Assembly (NCBI RefSeq): GCF_003367705.1
Contig: NZ_CP031425.1
Location: forward strand, 3,162,001-3,226,000
Reading direction: 5' to 3'
Origin: Microbacterium foliorum
Lineage (GTDB): Bacteria; Actinomycetota; Actinomycetes; Actinomycetales; Microbacteriaceae
DNA: 64,000 nt
Below the pieces are notes generated by a model that was given only the letters and a program-made list of their open reading frames with translations, had not been told where the DNA came from and did not search any database. A program made the translations under genes and the position numbers. Positions 26,283 through 35,313 of the stretch are shown one piece after another; the stretch's first letter is position 1, and each line of letters begins with the position of its first letter.

Positions 26283-27314
26283 TCAGGTGTGCTGGCGGTT
26301 GCGCAGCGAGTCGAGGAAGACGGCCAGGAGCACGACGACGCCGACGACGATGTTCTGCCACTCCGACTGGATCGACAGGATGCGCAGGCCGTTGACGAGC
26401 ACGCTCATGATGAGCGCACCGATCACGGTGCCGAGGATCGAGCCGCGTCCGCCGAGCAGCGAGGTTCCGCCGATGATCACCGCGGCGATCGCCTGCAGCT
26501 CGTAGCCGGTGCCGATCTGCGGCTGCGCGGAGTCGAGGCGGGCGGCGATGACGATGCCCGCGATCCCGGTGAACGCACCGGCGAACATGTAGATGAGGAT
26601 CGTCCAGCGGCGGGTGTTCACACCCGACAGGCGGGTGGCCTCCTCGTTGGATCCGATCGCGAACGTGTAGCGACCGAGCAGGGTCTTCGACAGCACCAGC
26701 CAGGCCACGATCGCGAGGGCGGCGGTGATCAGCACGGCATTCGGGATGCCGGGGATGATGACGCCGAGGGCGATCTTCTTGAAGTCGGGGGCCGAGGTCG
26801 AGAAGTAGATCGGTGCGACGTTGGAGATCACCAGGGCGAGACCGCCGGCGATCATCATCATCGCGAGGGTGGCGATGAACGGGGGCAGCCGGAGGAACGT
26901 GATGTTCACACCGTTGACCAGGCCCATCAGCACACCGGTGAGGACGCCGCCGATCACACCGACCCAGACCGGCAGGCCCAGGTTCGTGACGATGACGCCG
27001 GTCATCACGGCGCACAGCGCCATGCCGGTTCCGATCGACAGGTCGATGCCGCCGGTGATGATCACGAAGGTCGTGCCGAGGGCGAGGATGCCGATGACCG
27101 CCGTCGACAGCAGCACAGTGGCGATGTTGCTGAAGGTGAAGAAGTTGGGGCTGGCGATCGAGAAGAACAGCACCAGCACGATGAGCGTGCCGAATGCGAG
27201 CGACTGCTGGACCTGACGCTTCAGGAATCCGACGACGTCGCGCTTGTCGGTGTTCTCGTCGAGGGCGGTCTGGATGATCGTCGTCGTGGACGACCCGTTC
27301 TGCGGAGCGCTCAT
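26283..27314 (-). CDS. ribose-type ABC permease (RbsC-like)
   Basis: 343 residues with about eight to ten membrane helices and the RbsC motifs GGIDLSIGT and GGTSLLGGRGS. The ATG at 27314 shares one base with the ATPase stop (TGATG). A longer in-phase frame upstream is a shadow of the ATPase gene. The 102-base gap to the binding-protein gene contains two copies of a GGTGCTGCGTTCT-like sequence and nothing else obvious. Confidence 0.9.
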   Translation of the reverse strand: MSAPQNGSSTTTIIQTALDENTDKRDVVGFLKRQVQQSLAFGTLIVLVLFFSIASPNFFTFSNIATVLLSTAVIGILALGTTFVIITGGIDLSIGTGMALCAVMTGVIVTNLGLPVWVGVIGGVLTGVLMGLVNGVNITFLRLPPFIATLAMMMIAGGLALVISNVAPIYFSTSAPDFKKIALGVIIPGIPNAVLITAALAIVAWLVLSKTLLGRYTFAIGSNEEATRLSGVNTRRWTILIYMFAGAFTGIAGIVIAARLDSAQPQIGTGYELQAIAAVIIGGTSLLGGRGSILGTVIGALIMSVLVNGLRILSIQSEWQNIVVGVVVLLAVFLDSLRNRQHT

Positions 27315-28816
27315 CAGTCTTCCTCCCCGTGTGCTGCGAGTTGCATGATCTTCTCCTGGCTGGCGTCCTCGTTGCGGAGGGTGCCGGTGATGCGTCCGTT
27401 CGCGAAGACCGCGATGCGGTTCGCGACGCGGAGGATCTCCGGCAGTTCCGACGAGATGACGATGATGGATTTGCCCGCATCCGCGAGCTGCTGCATGAGG
27501 CGGTAGATCTCTTCTTTGGCGCCGACGTCGATGCCCCGGGTGGGCTCGTCGAAGATGAGGATGTCGCAGTCGCGCATCAGCCACCGGGCGATGACGACCT
27601 TCTGCTGGTTGCCTCCCGACAGCAGCTTCACGATCTGGTTCACCGAGGGCGTCTTGACCCGCAGCTGCTCGACGTACTCCTTGGTGCGGGTCTTGGCCTT
27701 GCTGTCGCCCATCCAGCCGATGCCGTTGGCGTAGGTGCCGAGCGAGGCGAGCACGGTGTTGAAGGTGACGTCCTGCTCGAGCATCAGCCCGAGCAGCTTG
27801 CGGTCCTCCGAGAGGTACCCGAGGCCGTGCTTGACGGCATCCGCGGGCTGCGTGATCTTGGCCGCACGTCCGCCGATCGTGATCTCGCCACCGTCGCTGC
27901 GGTCGGCGCCGATGATCGCGCGGGCGGTCTCGGTGCGCCCTGCCCCCATGAGCCCCGCGAAGCCCAGGATCTCTCCCCGGTGCAGCTGGAACGAGACGTC
28001 CTTGAGCAGGGTGCGGGTCGAGAGCCCCCGCACGTCGAGGACGATCGGGTCGTCGGCGTGCTCGCGGGCCGCGGGGCGCGTTCCTTCGTCGATCACGCGG
28101 CCGACCATCATCTCGATGATCTTGGGGATGCTGACCTCGGATCGGTCCAGTGATCCGATGTATGTGCCGTCTCGGAGCACCGTGACCCGGTCGGCGAGAC
28201 GTCGCAGCTCGTCCATGCGGTGCGAGATGTAGACGATGCCGGTGCCCGACGCCCGCAGCTGCTCGATCAGCACGAACAGCGTCTCGGTCTCGGAGTCGGT
28301 GAGCGCCGAGGTGGGCTCGTCCATGATCAGGACCTTGGCGTTGAAGGAGAGCGCCTTGGCGATCTCGACCATCTGCTGCTCGGCCACCGTGAGCTCGCCG
28401 ACGAGCTGCTTCGGGTTCAGCCCGATGCCGAGGCGCTGCAGCAGTTCGGCGGTCTGCGCGTTGAGCTTGCGCTCCGAGAGGAACGGACCGGTGGTCGGCT
28501 CGCGCCCCACGAAGATGTTCTGCGCCACGGTGAGATCGGGCATCAGGTTGAGTTCCTGGTGGATGATCGTGATCCCGAGCTGCTGGGCCTGCAGCGGGCT
28601 GGTGAGCTCCACCTCCGACCCCTCGAAGGTGATCGTGCCCTCGTCCTTGGTGTAGATGCCCGAGAGGATCTTCATCAGGGTGGACTTGCCTGCGCCGTTC
28701 TCGCCGACGAGCACGAGGACCTCTCCGGCGCGCACCTCGAGGTGCACCTGCTTGAGAGCCTGCACACCGGGGAATCCCTTGCTGATCCCGTCGACTCTGA
28801 GAATGGGGTCACTCAT
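27314..28816 (-). CDS. ribose-type ABC ATPase, two fused domains (RbsA-like)
   Basis: 500 residues, the usual length. Domain 1 has Walker A GENGAGKST, signature LTVAEQQ and Walker B LIMDEPT; domain 2 has the degenerate Walker A GLMGAGRT, signature LSGGNQQ and LIFDEPTRG. The ATG at 28816 gives the natural MSDPILRVDG start with AGGTGAG 5 bases away; an in-frame ATG 30 bases upstream is possible. First gene of the transporter operon. Confidence 0.9.
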   Translation of the reverse strand: MSDPILRVDGISKGFPGVQALKQVHLEVRAGEVLVLVGENGAGKSTLMKILSGIYTKDEGTITFEGSEVELTSPLQAQQLGITIIHQELNLMPDLTVAQNIFVGREPTTGPFLSERKLNAQTAELLQRLGIGLNPKQLVGELTVAEQQMVEIAKALSFNAKVLIMDEPTSALTDSETETLFVLIEQLRASGTGIVYISHRMDELRRLADRVTVLRDGTYIGSLDRSEVSIPKIIEMMVGRVIDEGTRPAAREHADDPIVLDVRGLSTRTLLKDVSFQLHRGEILGFAGLMGAGRTETARAIIGADRSDGGEITIGGRAAKITQPADAVKHGLGYLSEDRKLLGLMLEQDVTFNTVLASLGTYANGIGWMGDSKAKTRTKEYVEQLRVKTPSVNQIVKLLSGGNQQKVVIARWLMRDCDILIFDEPTRGIDVGAKEEIYRLMQQLADAGKSIIVISSELPEILRVANRIAVFANGRITGTLRNEDASQEKIMQLAAHGEED

Positions 28817-28851
28817 GTGCTCACCTGCTTCCTTGGAGGTCGTCATCCGCT

Positions 28852-28872
28852 GTTTCCGGTCGAGCCGGAAAC
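28852..28872 (-). promoter_or_regulatory. leader hairpin A before the ABC ATPase gene
   Basis: Perfect 8-base arms (GTTTCCGG and CCGGAAAC) enclose a 5-base loop, 36 bases upstream of the ATG. With hairpin B it would give the mRNA two strong stems ahead of the SD. Confidence 0.6.
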
Positions 28873-28890
28873 ATCGGATCAATTCTGCGG

Positions 28891-28912
28891 CTTGCGCACC
28901 GCTCTGCGCAAG
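28891..28912 (-). promoter_or_regulatory. leader hairpin B before the ABC ATPase gene
   Basis: Perfect 8-base arms (CTTGCGCA and TGCGCAAG) enclose a 6-base loop. It could be an RNA stem or a second protein-binding dyad. An imperfect 20-bp dyad (28911-28930, AT-rich) abuts it. Confidence 0.55.
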
Positions 28913-28951
28913 TTGTATCTAAATGTAACTAAGTGCTTCTGCGAAGGGAAG

Positions 28952-28967
28952 GCCTGTAATAACAAGT
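28952..28967 (-). promoter_or_regulatory. GntR/UTRA operator site 3
   Basis: On the minus strand ACTTGTTATTACAGGC matches site 2 at 19364 in 14 of 16 positions. It lies 136 bases upstream of the ABC ATPase start, next to a TTGTCA that could be a -35, and links the transporter to the catabolic operon. Confidence 0.72.
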
Positions 28968-28990
28968 TGACAACAGGTTCCCCGACGGGC

Positions 28991-29860
28991 TCAGTGCAGC
29001 CGGATCGAATCGATGGCGACGAGCTTGTCGCGGATGTACGCGTTCGCGTGCGCTCCGAGCTCGACGTTGTCGGTCCACAGGTTGCGCCAGATCCCGAGCA
29101 TCCGGCTGAGGTCGGGAGCGACGACCGCCGACGAGAACGACTCGAACACGATCGGCCCGTCGTAGCCGATGCGCCCCAGCGCCTTGAAGAACGTGTCGAA
29201 GTCGACCGTGCCGGTGCCGAGATAGCCGCGATGGCTCTCGCCGATGTGCACGTAGCGCAGCGACGGCGCCGCATCGAGCACCGGCGCGAACATATCCGAC
29301 TCCTCGATGTTCATGTGGTACGTGTCGAGATGGATGCCGACGTTCGGCCGCTGCACCTCGTCGACGAAAGCGATCGCCTGACGCGCCGTGTTGAGGACGT
29401 TCGTCTCGTAGCGGTTGACGACCTCGAGCGACACCGAGACACCGCGCTCGGCGGCGTGGTCGGCGACCCGCGCGATCGTGGCACGACTGCTCGCCAAGCC
29501 CTCGGCGGTCACCGGGTCCATGTACTTCTTCATCGCGCTGTAGATCACGCCGCAGAAGTGCTGTCCACCGAGATCGGCGAGCACGTCGACCGCCTTGAGC
29601 AGCAGCGCCTCGCCGGCGGCGACGACCGCGGGATCCGCGCTGGTCACGTCGGTGGCCTCGGACAGCCCCAATGACGCGCTGACCGAGAGGTCGTGCTCTT
29701 CGAGAGCATCGCGGGCGGCGGCGACATCGAACGAGAACGGGTCCATGAGAGGGAACTCGATCAGGTCGAAACCCGCCTGCTTCGTCTTCTCGACCGCGAG
29801 GCGGATGCCGTCGGCATCGAAGTGTCCGGTCCAGACGAGCCCGTGGCATCCGATGTTCAT
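28991..29860 (-). CDS. ketose 3-epimerase (D-psicose/tagatose 3-epimerase type)
   Basis: 289 residues, xylose-isomerase-like TIM barrel. LEVVNRYETNVLNTA and HLDTYHMNIEE closely follow the D-psicose 3-epimerase pattern, supplying metal ligands Glu and Asp; the remaining ligands are in HIGESHRG and FESFSS. It would interconvert ketohexoses or ketopentoses at C3 without phosphate. GAGAGG lies 5 bases before the ATG. It is divergent from a LacI gene with two strong operators between them and lies upstream of the ABC operon on the same strand. Confidence 0.83.
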   Translation of the reverse strand: MNIGCHGLVWTGHFDADGIRLAVEKTKQAGFDLIEFPLMDPFSFDVAAARDALEEHDLSVSASLGLSEATDVTSADPAVVAAGEALLLKAVDVLADLGGQHFCGVIYSAMKKYMDPVTAEGLASSRATIARVADHAAERGVSVSLEVVNRYETNVLNTARQAIAFVDEVQRPNVGIHLDTYHMNIEESDMFAPVLDAAPSLRYVHIGESHRGYLGTGTVDFDTFFKALGRIGYDGPIVFESFSSAVVAPDLSRMLGIWRNLWTDNVELGAHANAYIRDKLVAIDSIRLH

Positions 29861-29904
29861 GAGACCTCTCGAAGGCGGGTGTGGGGCACCGTCGCCTCGG
29901 CGGA

Positions 29905-29918
29905 TTGGCACGTGCCAA
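29905..29918. promoter_or_regulatory. LacI operator (TTGGCACGTGCCAA), copy 1
   Basis: A perfect 14-bp palindrome between the epimerase gene and the LacI gene, identical to the copy at 29971-29984 and centred 66 bp from it. Confidence 0.85.
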
Positions 29919-29970
29919 CTCCGTGTTCAGTCACCGTACGCGGAGCGTCGATACGGTGTCAAGAACTTTC

Positions 29971-29984
29971 TTGGCACGTGCCAA
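29971..29984. promoter_or_regulatory. LacI operator (TTGGCACGTGCCAA), copy 2
   Basis: Identical to copy 1. The pair suits looping or independent control of the two divergent promoters. Confidence 0.85.
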
Positions 29985-30073
29985 TCGCTGGGATACTGTG
30001 GATCCGTCGCTGCCGCGCGGCCGCGCGGTCACCCCTGCGCATGCGCGCGCCGACGCCATCGACAAGGAGCTCC

Positions 30074-31075
30074 ATGCCCGCCAGCGTCAAAGATGTCGCC
30101 GCCCTCGCCGGGGTCTCGTCGTCCACCGTCTCGAACTACCTCAATCACCCGCATGTGCTCGGAGAGTCCAGCGCCGCGAAGGTCAGAGACGCGATCGATC
30201 GACTCGGATACGTGCCGAACGAGTCGGCGCGTCAACTGCGCGCGGGGTCGAGCAAGACTCTCGCGCTGATCCTGCTCGACGCCTGGCTGCCCTACTTCCA
30301 CGAGCTCTCCCGCGGCGTCGAGGACGTCGCCCGCGAAGGCGGCTGGTCGCTGTTCTTCAGCAACAGCAACCGCGACGGCGACACCGAGCGCAGCAACATC
30401 GACATGTTCGAGGCGCACCGTGTGCAGGGCATCGTCATCTATCCGCTCGAAGACGTGGTGCCCCGACTCGAACAGCTCGCCGGTCGCGGCATCCGCTCGG
30501 TCGTCGTCGGCCCCATCCCCCGGTCGTCCACGGTCGGATCGGTGCGCTTCGACGACCACGGCGGCGGGCGCCTCGCCGGAGAGCACCTGCTCGCGCTCGG
30601 CCGTCGCCGCATCCTGTTCCTCGGAGCGCCCAGCGTCAGCCAGTCGAACGATCGGCTGAGCGGGCTGCAGGACGCCGTCGCCGGCACCGACGCCACGATC
30701 GAGGTGATCGACGTGCCGCATCTCGCGACCGACGACGGGCTCGAGGCCGGCCGGCGCGTCGCCGCGCTGCCCGCCGCCGAACGCCCCGACGCGATCTTCG
30801 CCGCGAACGACATGGTCGCGATCGGCGTGCTGACGCAGCTGCTGCGACACGGCATCCGCGTTCCCGACGACGTCGCGATCGTGGGTTTCGACGACGTCGC
30901 GCAGGCGCGACAGAGCGTCGTGCCGCTGACGAGCGTGCGCCAGCCCGGGTACGAGATCGGCCGCGCCGCGGGGGCGGCGCTGATCCGCCAGCTCACCGAT
31001 CCGACGGGCGAGCTGCCCGCGCCGACGCCGTTCGCGGCCGAGCTCGTGGTCCGCGAGTCGACCGTCGGCGCCTGA
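30074..31075 (+). CDS. LacI-family regulator of the ketose epimerase
   Basis: 333 residues. The helix-turn-helix is at 5-25 (VKDVAALAGVSSSTVSNYL), the hinge region at LRAGSSK, and the sensor domain ends with GFDDVAQARQS. AAGGAG lies 6 bases before the ATG. It presumably binds the two TTGGCACGTGCCAA sites upstream and controls itself and the divergent epimerase. The downstream sugar gene cluster is on the far side of a repeat element and has its own regulator. Confidence 0.88.
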   Translation: MPASVKDVAALAGVSSSTVSNYLNHPHVLGESSAAKVRDAIDRLGYVPNESARQLRAGSSKTLALILLDAWLPYFHELSRGVEDVAREGGWSLFFSNSNRDGDTERSNIDMFEAHRVQGIVIYPLEDVVPRLEQLAGRGIRSVVVGPIPRSSTVGSVRFDDHGGGRLAGEHLLALGRRRILFLGAPSVSQSNDRLSGLQDAVAGTDATIEVIDVPHLATDDGLEAGRRVAALPAAERPDAIFAANDMVAIGVLTQLLRHGIRVPDDVAIVGFDDVAQARQSVVPLTSVRQPGYEIGRAAGAALIRQLTDPTGELPAPTPFAAELVVRESTVGA

Positions 31076-31090
31076 ACCCGCCGCTGTCCC

Positions 31091-31177
31091 GTTCACAATT
31101 CAGCATGACACCGCGCTGAAACCGATACCGAGCATCGGGAATCCGCTTCCCGGGCGCATCCTTGCTGAATCGTGCAC
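31091..31177. repeat. inverted-end intergenic element, copy A
   Basis: GTTCACAATTCAGCA (31091-31105) faces TGCTGAATCGTGCAC (31163-31177), 13 of 15 bases complementary. The 57-base interior has two more short stems but shares no sequence with copies B and C. It fills the gap between convergent genes and may act as a terminator for both. Confidence 0.8.
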
Positions 31178-31191
31178 ACGCTCCGCGCGAG

Positions 31192-32175
31192 TCAGGCGGG
31201 GATCAGCCCCTCTGCAGCCAGCTCCTCCCACAGTGCGGACGGGATCTCCCGCGCGGCGTACTCGGCGTTCTGACGCAGCTGCGCCGCGCGACTGCCACCC
31301 ACGACGACGGAGTGCACGACGTCGGACTGCAGCGGGTACTGGATCGCGGCTGCCGGCACCGGCACGTCATGCGCCGCACACACCGCGGCGATCCGCAGCA
31401 GCCGCTCCCACAGCTCGTCCGGCAGCTGACCGTACTCGTACCGGCCGTCGCGTCGCGGCTCGTTCGACGCGAGCAGACCCGAGTTGAAGACGGATGCCGC
31501 GACGATCCCCGTTCCGGTCTCCCGGCATGCCGGGAGCACGTCCTCGGCGGCCGGCTGCTCGAGCAGCGTGTATCGGCCGGCGACCATGATCAGGTCGAGA
31601 TCCGCCGCGCGCACCGACGCGGCGAGCGCGTCCGACACCATCGAGCCCACGCCGACCGCTGTCACGTCGCCGTCTGCCCGCACCTGCTCGAGCGCCGGCA
31701 GCGCCTCGGCGAGCGCGAGGTCGAGGTCATGCCGCTCGGGGTCGTGAAGGTAGACGAGGTCGATGCGCTCGATGCCGAGGCGCTCGCGGGACTCGTCGAG
31801 GCTGCGGCGGATGCCGTCCGCCGAGAAGTCCCACTCGCGGCGCAGGTCGTCGGGCACATGGAAGTCGTTGTCGGTGTCGAGGCCGCCGTCGTGATCCGGG
31901 TTCGGCCGCAGCAGCCGGCCGGCCTTCGTCGACAGCACGTACTCGTCGCGCGGTCTCGTCCGGAGGAAGGCGCCGAGGCGCCGCTCCGAGAGCCCCAGCC
32001 CGTAGTGCGGAGCCGTGTCGAAGTAGCGGATGCCGCTCTCCCACGCCGCCTCGAGGATCTCCCACGACTCCTCGTCGCTCAGCGCCCGGAAGAGGTTGCC
32101 GACGTTCGCGGCACCGTAGCCGAGGCGGGGGATCGTCAGTCGCGCCGACGTGGGCGCAGCCTCAGACACCGACAT
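31192..32175 (-). CDS. aldo/keto reductase, L-fucose (aldose 1-) dehydrogenase
   Basis: 327 residues of the D-threo-aldose/L-fucose dehydrogenase branch of the AKR superfamily. The catalytic Asp and Tyr are in [18 protein letters not shown], the Lys in LSTKAGR and the His in YLHDPER. It would oxidise L-fucose to L-fucono-lactone with NAD(P)+. It overlaps the fuconate dehydratase gene by 14 bases and is downstream of it, so the two are co-transcribed. Confidence 0.85.
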   Translation of the reverse strand: MSVSEAAPTSARLTIPRLGYGAANVGNLFRALSDEESWEILEAAWESGIRYFDTAPHYGLGLSERRLGAFLRTRPRDEYVLSTKAGRLLRPNPDHDGGLDTDNDFHVPDDLRREWDFSADGIRRSLDESRERLGIERIDLVYLHDPERHDLDLALAEALPALEQVRADGDVTAVGVGSMVSDALAASVRAADLDLIMVAGRYTLLEQPAAEDVLPACRETGTGIVAASVFNSGLLASNEPRRDGRYEYGQLPDELWERLLRIAAVCAAHDVPVPAAAIQYPLQSDVVHSVVVGGSRAAQLRQNAEYAAREIPSALWEELAAEGLIPA

Positions 32176-33457
32176 GCCGTCCCGTCCACGTGTAGGCGGC
32201 GATGCTCTCGGCCTTCATCTCCATGCCCGATCCCGCCGCGGTCGGCGCCATGTAGGAGCCTCCCCGGATGTCGGTGGGGATCACGAAGTGCTCGTGCAGG
32301 TGGTCGACGAACTCGATCATGCGTCCCTCACGGGTGCCGGTGACGGCGACGAAGTCGAACATCGACAGGTGCTGCACGGCCTCGCAGAGACCGACTCCCC
32401 CGGCGTGCGGGCAGACCGGCACCCCGAACTTCGCGGCGAGCAGCAGGTTGGCGATGTTCTCGTTGACGCCGGCGACCCGCACGGCGTCGATCTGCATGAC
32501 CGAGATCGCCTCGGCCTGCAGCAGCTGCTTGAAGATGACCCGGTTCTGCGCGTGCTCGCCGGTGGCGACGCGGATGGGCGCGATGCCTCGTGCGATCTCG
32601 GCATGACCGAGCACGTCGTCGGGGCTCGTGGGCTCTTCGATCCAGGCCGGGTGGAACTCGGCGAGCGCGGTGACCCACTCGATCGCCTCCGACACCTCCC
32701 AACGCTGGTTGGCGTCGATCGCGATCGGGAAGTCCGGTCCGCAGACCTCGCGCGCCTTGCGGAAACGGCGGATGTCGTCGTCGAGGTCGGCACCGACCTT
32801 GAGCTTGATCTGGGTGAAGCCGTCGGCCATCGCCTCGCGGGCGAGCCGTTCGAGCTTCTCGTCCGAGTAGCCGAGCCAGCCGGGGCTGGTCGTGTACCCG
32901 GGGTAGCCGGTGGCGAGCAGCTCGCGCTCGCGCTCGGCGCGGCCGGGCTCGGCGGCGCGCAGGATCTCGAGGGCGTCGTCGCGGGTCAGTGCGTTGGTGA
33001 GATAGCGGAAGTCCACCAGGTCCACCAGCTCTTCGGGCGTCATCCGCGCCAGCAGCTGCCAGAGCGGGAGCCCCGCGCGCTTGGCCTTGATGTCCCACAG
33101 CGCATTGATGACGGCGCCGATCGCCATGTGCATGACGCCTTTCTCCGGTCCGAGCCAGCGCAGCTGGGAGTCCCCGATGATGTCGCGGAACGTGCCGCCC
33201 ATGTCGTCGAGGAGCGGCTCGATCTCACGACCGACGAGGTGTCCGGCGAGCGCGTCGATCGCCGCGACCTGCACGTCGTTGCCGCGGCCGATCGTGAAGA
33301 CGAAGGCGTGGCCGTCGACGCCGTCCTCGGCATCCGTGCGCACGATCACGTACGCGGCGGAGTAGTCGGGGTCGGGATTCATCGCATCCGAGCCGTCCAG
33401 GCTCAGCGACGTCGGGAAGCGGATGTCGGTCGTGTCGAGGGCGACGATGCGGCTCAC
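32162..33457 (-). CDS. L-fuconate dehydratase (enolase superfamily)
   Basis: 431 residues. The enolase-superfamily residues are present: Lys pair in IKLKVGA, metal ligands in [16 protein letters not shown] and ATGEHAQN, and the His/Asp partner region [11 protein letters not shown]. Sequence and length match the Xanthomonas-type L-fuconate dehydratase, which makes 2-keto-3-deoxy-L-fuconate. The GTG at 33457 has AGAGGA 5 bases upstream and is preferred over longer forms. It is divergent from the FAH hydrolase gene across an ACATCCGATGT site. Confidence 0.9.
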   Translation of the reverse strand: MSRIVALDTTDIRFPTSLSLDGSDAMNPDPDYSAAYVIVRTDAEDGVDGHAFVFTIGRGNDVQVAAIDALAGHLVGREIEPLLDDMGGTFRDIIGDSQLRWLGPEKGVMHMAIGAVINALWDIKAKRAGLPLWQLLARMTPEELVDLVDFRYLTNALTRDDALEILRAAEPGRAERERELLATGYPGYTTSPGWLGYSDEKLERLAREAMADGFTQIKLKVGADLDDDIRRFRKAREVCGPDFPIAIDANQRWEVSEAIEWVTALAEFHPAWIEEPTSPDDVLGHAEIARGIAPIRVATGEHAQNRVIFKQLLQAEAISVMQIDAVRVAGVNENIANLLLAAKFGVPVCPHAGGVGLCEAVQHLSMFDFVAVTGTREGRMIEFVDHLHEHFVIPTDIRGGSYMAPTAAGSGMEMKAESIAAYTWTGRHVGV

Positions 33458-33510
33458 GGGATCCTCTCGTGCACGGGGGGAAGGATTCGTGCAGATCTCT
33501 TGGAGTGTAA

Positions 33511-33521
33511 ACATCCGATGT
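33511..33521. promoter_or_regulatory. fucose GntR operator 1 (ACATCCGATGT)
   Basis: An 11-bp inverted repeat in the divergent region of the fucose operons. The same 10-mer (ACATCCGATG) recurs before the GntR gene at 36301 and inside the FAH gene at 33676. Confidence 0.65.
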
Positions 33522-33591
33522 CTATACTGTCAACGAGCCGCGCTACGGCAGCGCGCCCCGCACCCGCGGAACGGCACTGATCAGGAGAGAC

Positions 33592-34452
33592 ATGAAGTTC
33601 GCACGTCTAGGCAGCCTCGGCGCCGAGATCCCCGTCCTCGTCGAGGGTGACCGCTACCTCGACCTGCGGTCCGTGACATCCGATGTGAACGGCGACTTCC
33701 TCGCCGGCGACGTCGTCGCACGCGTCGAGGCGGCCCGTGCGGCCGGCGACCTCCCCGTGCTCGAGGATGCCGCCGCACTGCGCATCGGCGCCCCGATCGT
33801 CCGCCCCAGCGCCGTCATCTGCATCGGGCAGAACTATGCCGCGCACGCGAGGGAATCCGGGTCCGAGCCGCCCACCGTGCCGATCATGTTCCTGAAGACG
33901 CCGAACACGGTCGTCGGCCCGAACGATGCGGTCACGATCCCCCGCGGCAGCGAGAAGACCGACTGGGAGGTGGAGCTGGGCATCGTGATCGGCGCCCGAG
34001 CCTCCTACCTCGACTCCCCCGACGAGGCCGACGCCCACATCGCCGGCTACGTGGTCGCGAACGACGTCTCCGAGCGCGCCTTCCAGATGGAGGTCTCGGG
34101 CGGACAGTGGTCCAAGGGCAAGATCGCCCCGGGCTTCAACCCCACCGGCCCCTGGCTGGTCACCCCCGACGAGGTCGACGTCGACGAGCTGCGGCTGCGC
34201 AGCTGGGTCAACGGCGAGCCCCGTCAGGACTCGAACACGAACGACATGATCTTCGACGTGCGCGCGATCGTGCACCACCTGTCGCAGTACGTCACTCTCG
34301 AGCCGGGGGATCTGATCCTCACCGGCACCCCGCAGGGCGTCGCGTTCGGCGGCAGGTTCCCGTATCTGAAGGCGGGTGACGTGGTCGAGATCGAGATCGA
34401 GGGGCTCGGGCGTCAGCGTCAGGAGTTCGTGGCCTGGGAGGCACAGAAGTGA
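33592..34452 (+). CDS. 2,4-diketo-3-deoxy-L-fuconate hydrolase (FAH family)
   Basis: 286 residues, fumarylacetoacetate-hydrolase fold. The metal-binding acids are in TDWEVELGIVIG and the motif GYVVANDVSER; LILTGTPQGVAFG is the C-terminal signature. In the oxidative fucose pathway it cleaves the diketo acid into pyruvate and L-lactate. CAGGAG lies 7 bases before the ATG. An exact ACATCCGATGT lies within codons 29-32. Confidence 0.88.
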   Translation: MKFARLGSLGAEIPVLVEGDRYLDLRSVTSDVNGDFLAGDVVARVEAARAAGDLPVLEDAAALRIGAPIVRPSAVICIGQNYAAHARESGSEPPTVPIMFLKTPNTVVGPNDAVTIPRGSEKTDWEVELGIVIGARASYLDSPDEADAHIAGYVVANDVSERAFQMEVSGGQWSKGKIAPGFNPTGPWLVTPDEVDVDELRLRSWVNGEPRQDSNTNDMIFDVRAIVHHLSQYVTLEPGDLILTGTPQGVAFGGRFPYLKAGDVVEIEIEGLGRQRQEFVAWEAQK

Positions 34453-35222
34453 GCGCACAGATCCAGACCCCGGCACTCGAGGGGCTCGTCGCGATCGTCA
34501 CCGGCGGAGCATCCGGCATCGGGGCCGCCATCGCGGCCCGCCTGCACGCCGAGGGAGCGCGGATCGCCGTGCTCGACCGCGACACCTCGGGGGCGGATGC
34601 CGCCTTCGCCGCGTTCACGGCCGACGTGTCCGACCGCGCATCGGTGGACGCGGCCGTCGCCGCCGTCGCCGAGCAGTTCGGCCGCATCGACATCGTGGTC
34701 AACAACGCCGGCGTCGGCGCGCAGGGCGACGTCAGCGCGAACGACGACGAGGAATGGGCGCGCGTGCTCTCGATCAACGTCACCGGCATAGCCCGCGTGA
34801 CGTCGGCCGCGCTGCCCTGGCTCAAGAGGTCGCCGAGCGCGGCGGTGTGCAACACGGCATCCATCGCGTCGACCACCGGCCTCCCGCAGCGCGCCCTGTA
34901 CAGCGCGTCGAAGGGTGCCGTCTCGGCGCTGACCCGCGCCATGGCCGCCGACCACCTGCGCGAGGGCATCCGCGTCAACGCCGTCAACCCGGGCACCGCC
35001 GACACCCCGTGGGTCGGCCGGCTGCTCGACTCGGCCGACGACCCCGCTGCCGAACGCGCCGCCCTCGAAGCCCGTCAGCCGCATGGCCGGCTGGTCTCGC
35101 CCGACGAGGTGGCCGCGGCCGTCGCGTATCTGGTGAGCCCCGCCGCGGGATCCACCACCGGGACGTTCATCGAGGTCGACGGCGGAATGGCCCAGCTGCG
35201 TCTGCGCCCCGCCGGAAGCTGA
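34449..35222 (+). CDS. 2-keto-3-deoxy-L-fuconate dehydrogenase (SDR)
   Basis: 257 residues, classical SDR: TGGASGIGAAIA at 18-29, NNAG, catalytic Ser and the YSASK motif. It oxidises the C4 hydroxyl with NAD+. The GTG at 34449 overlaps the FAH stop by 4 bases, consistent with consecutive pathway steps. A strong terminator follows directly. Confidence 0.87.
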   Translation: MSAQIQTPALEGLVAIVTGGASGIGAAIAARLHAEGARIAVLDRDTSGADAAFAAFTADVSDRASVDAAVAAVAEQFGRIDIVVNNAGVGAQGDVSANDDEEWARVLSINVTGIARVTSAALPWLKRSPSAAVCNTASIASTTGLPQRALYSASKGAVSALTRAMAADHLREGIRVNAVNPGTADTPWVGRLLDSADDPAAERAALEARQPHGRLVSPDEVAAAVAYLVSPAAGSTTGTFIEVDGGMAQLRLRPAGS

Positions 35223-35226
35223 GTCT

Positions 35227-35255
35227 CGACCGCCCGGGTCGCACCCGGGCGGTCG
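35227..35255 (+). terminator. terminator after the FAH-SDR operon
   Basis: Perfect 13-base arms around a CGC loop, starting 4 bases after the stop codon. It could also help to end the convergent fuconolactonase transcript. Confidence 0.85.
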
Positions 35256-35271
35256 CTCCGACCGCGACCCC

Positions 35272-35313
35272 GCCTACGTGCGCCCGCCTACGTGCGCTCG
35301 CCTACGTGCGCTC
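35272..35313. repeat. 14-bp tandem repeat, three copies
   Basis: GCCTACGTGCGCTC (first copy ends CCC) occurs at 35272, 35286 and 35300. The third copy carries the TAG stop of the fuconolactonase gene, so earlier copies hold equivalent stops further out. Confidence 0.88.

Noticed and set aside
24843..27506. 887-aa plus-strand open frame
   Set aside because: Runs antisense over the terminator and the ABC binding-protein and permease genes; composition is typical of shadow frames.
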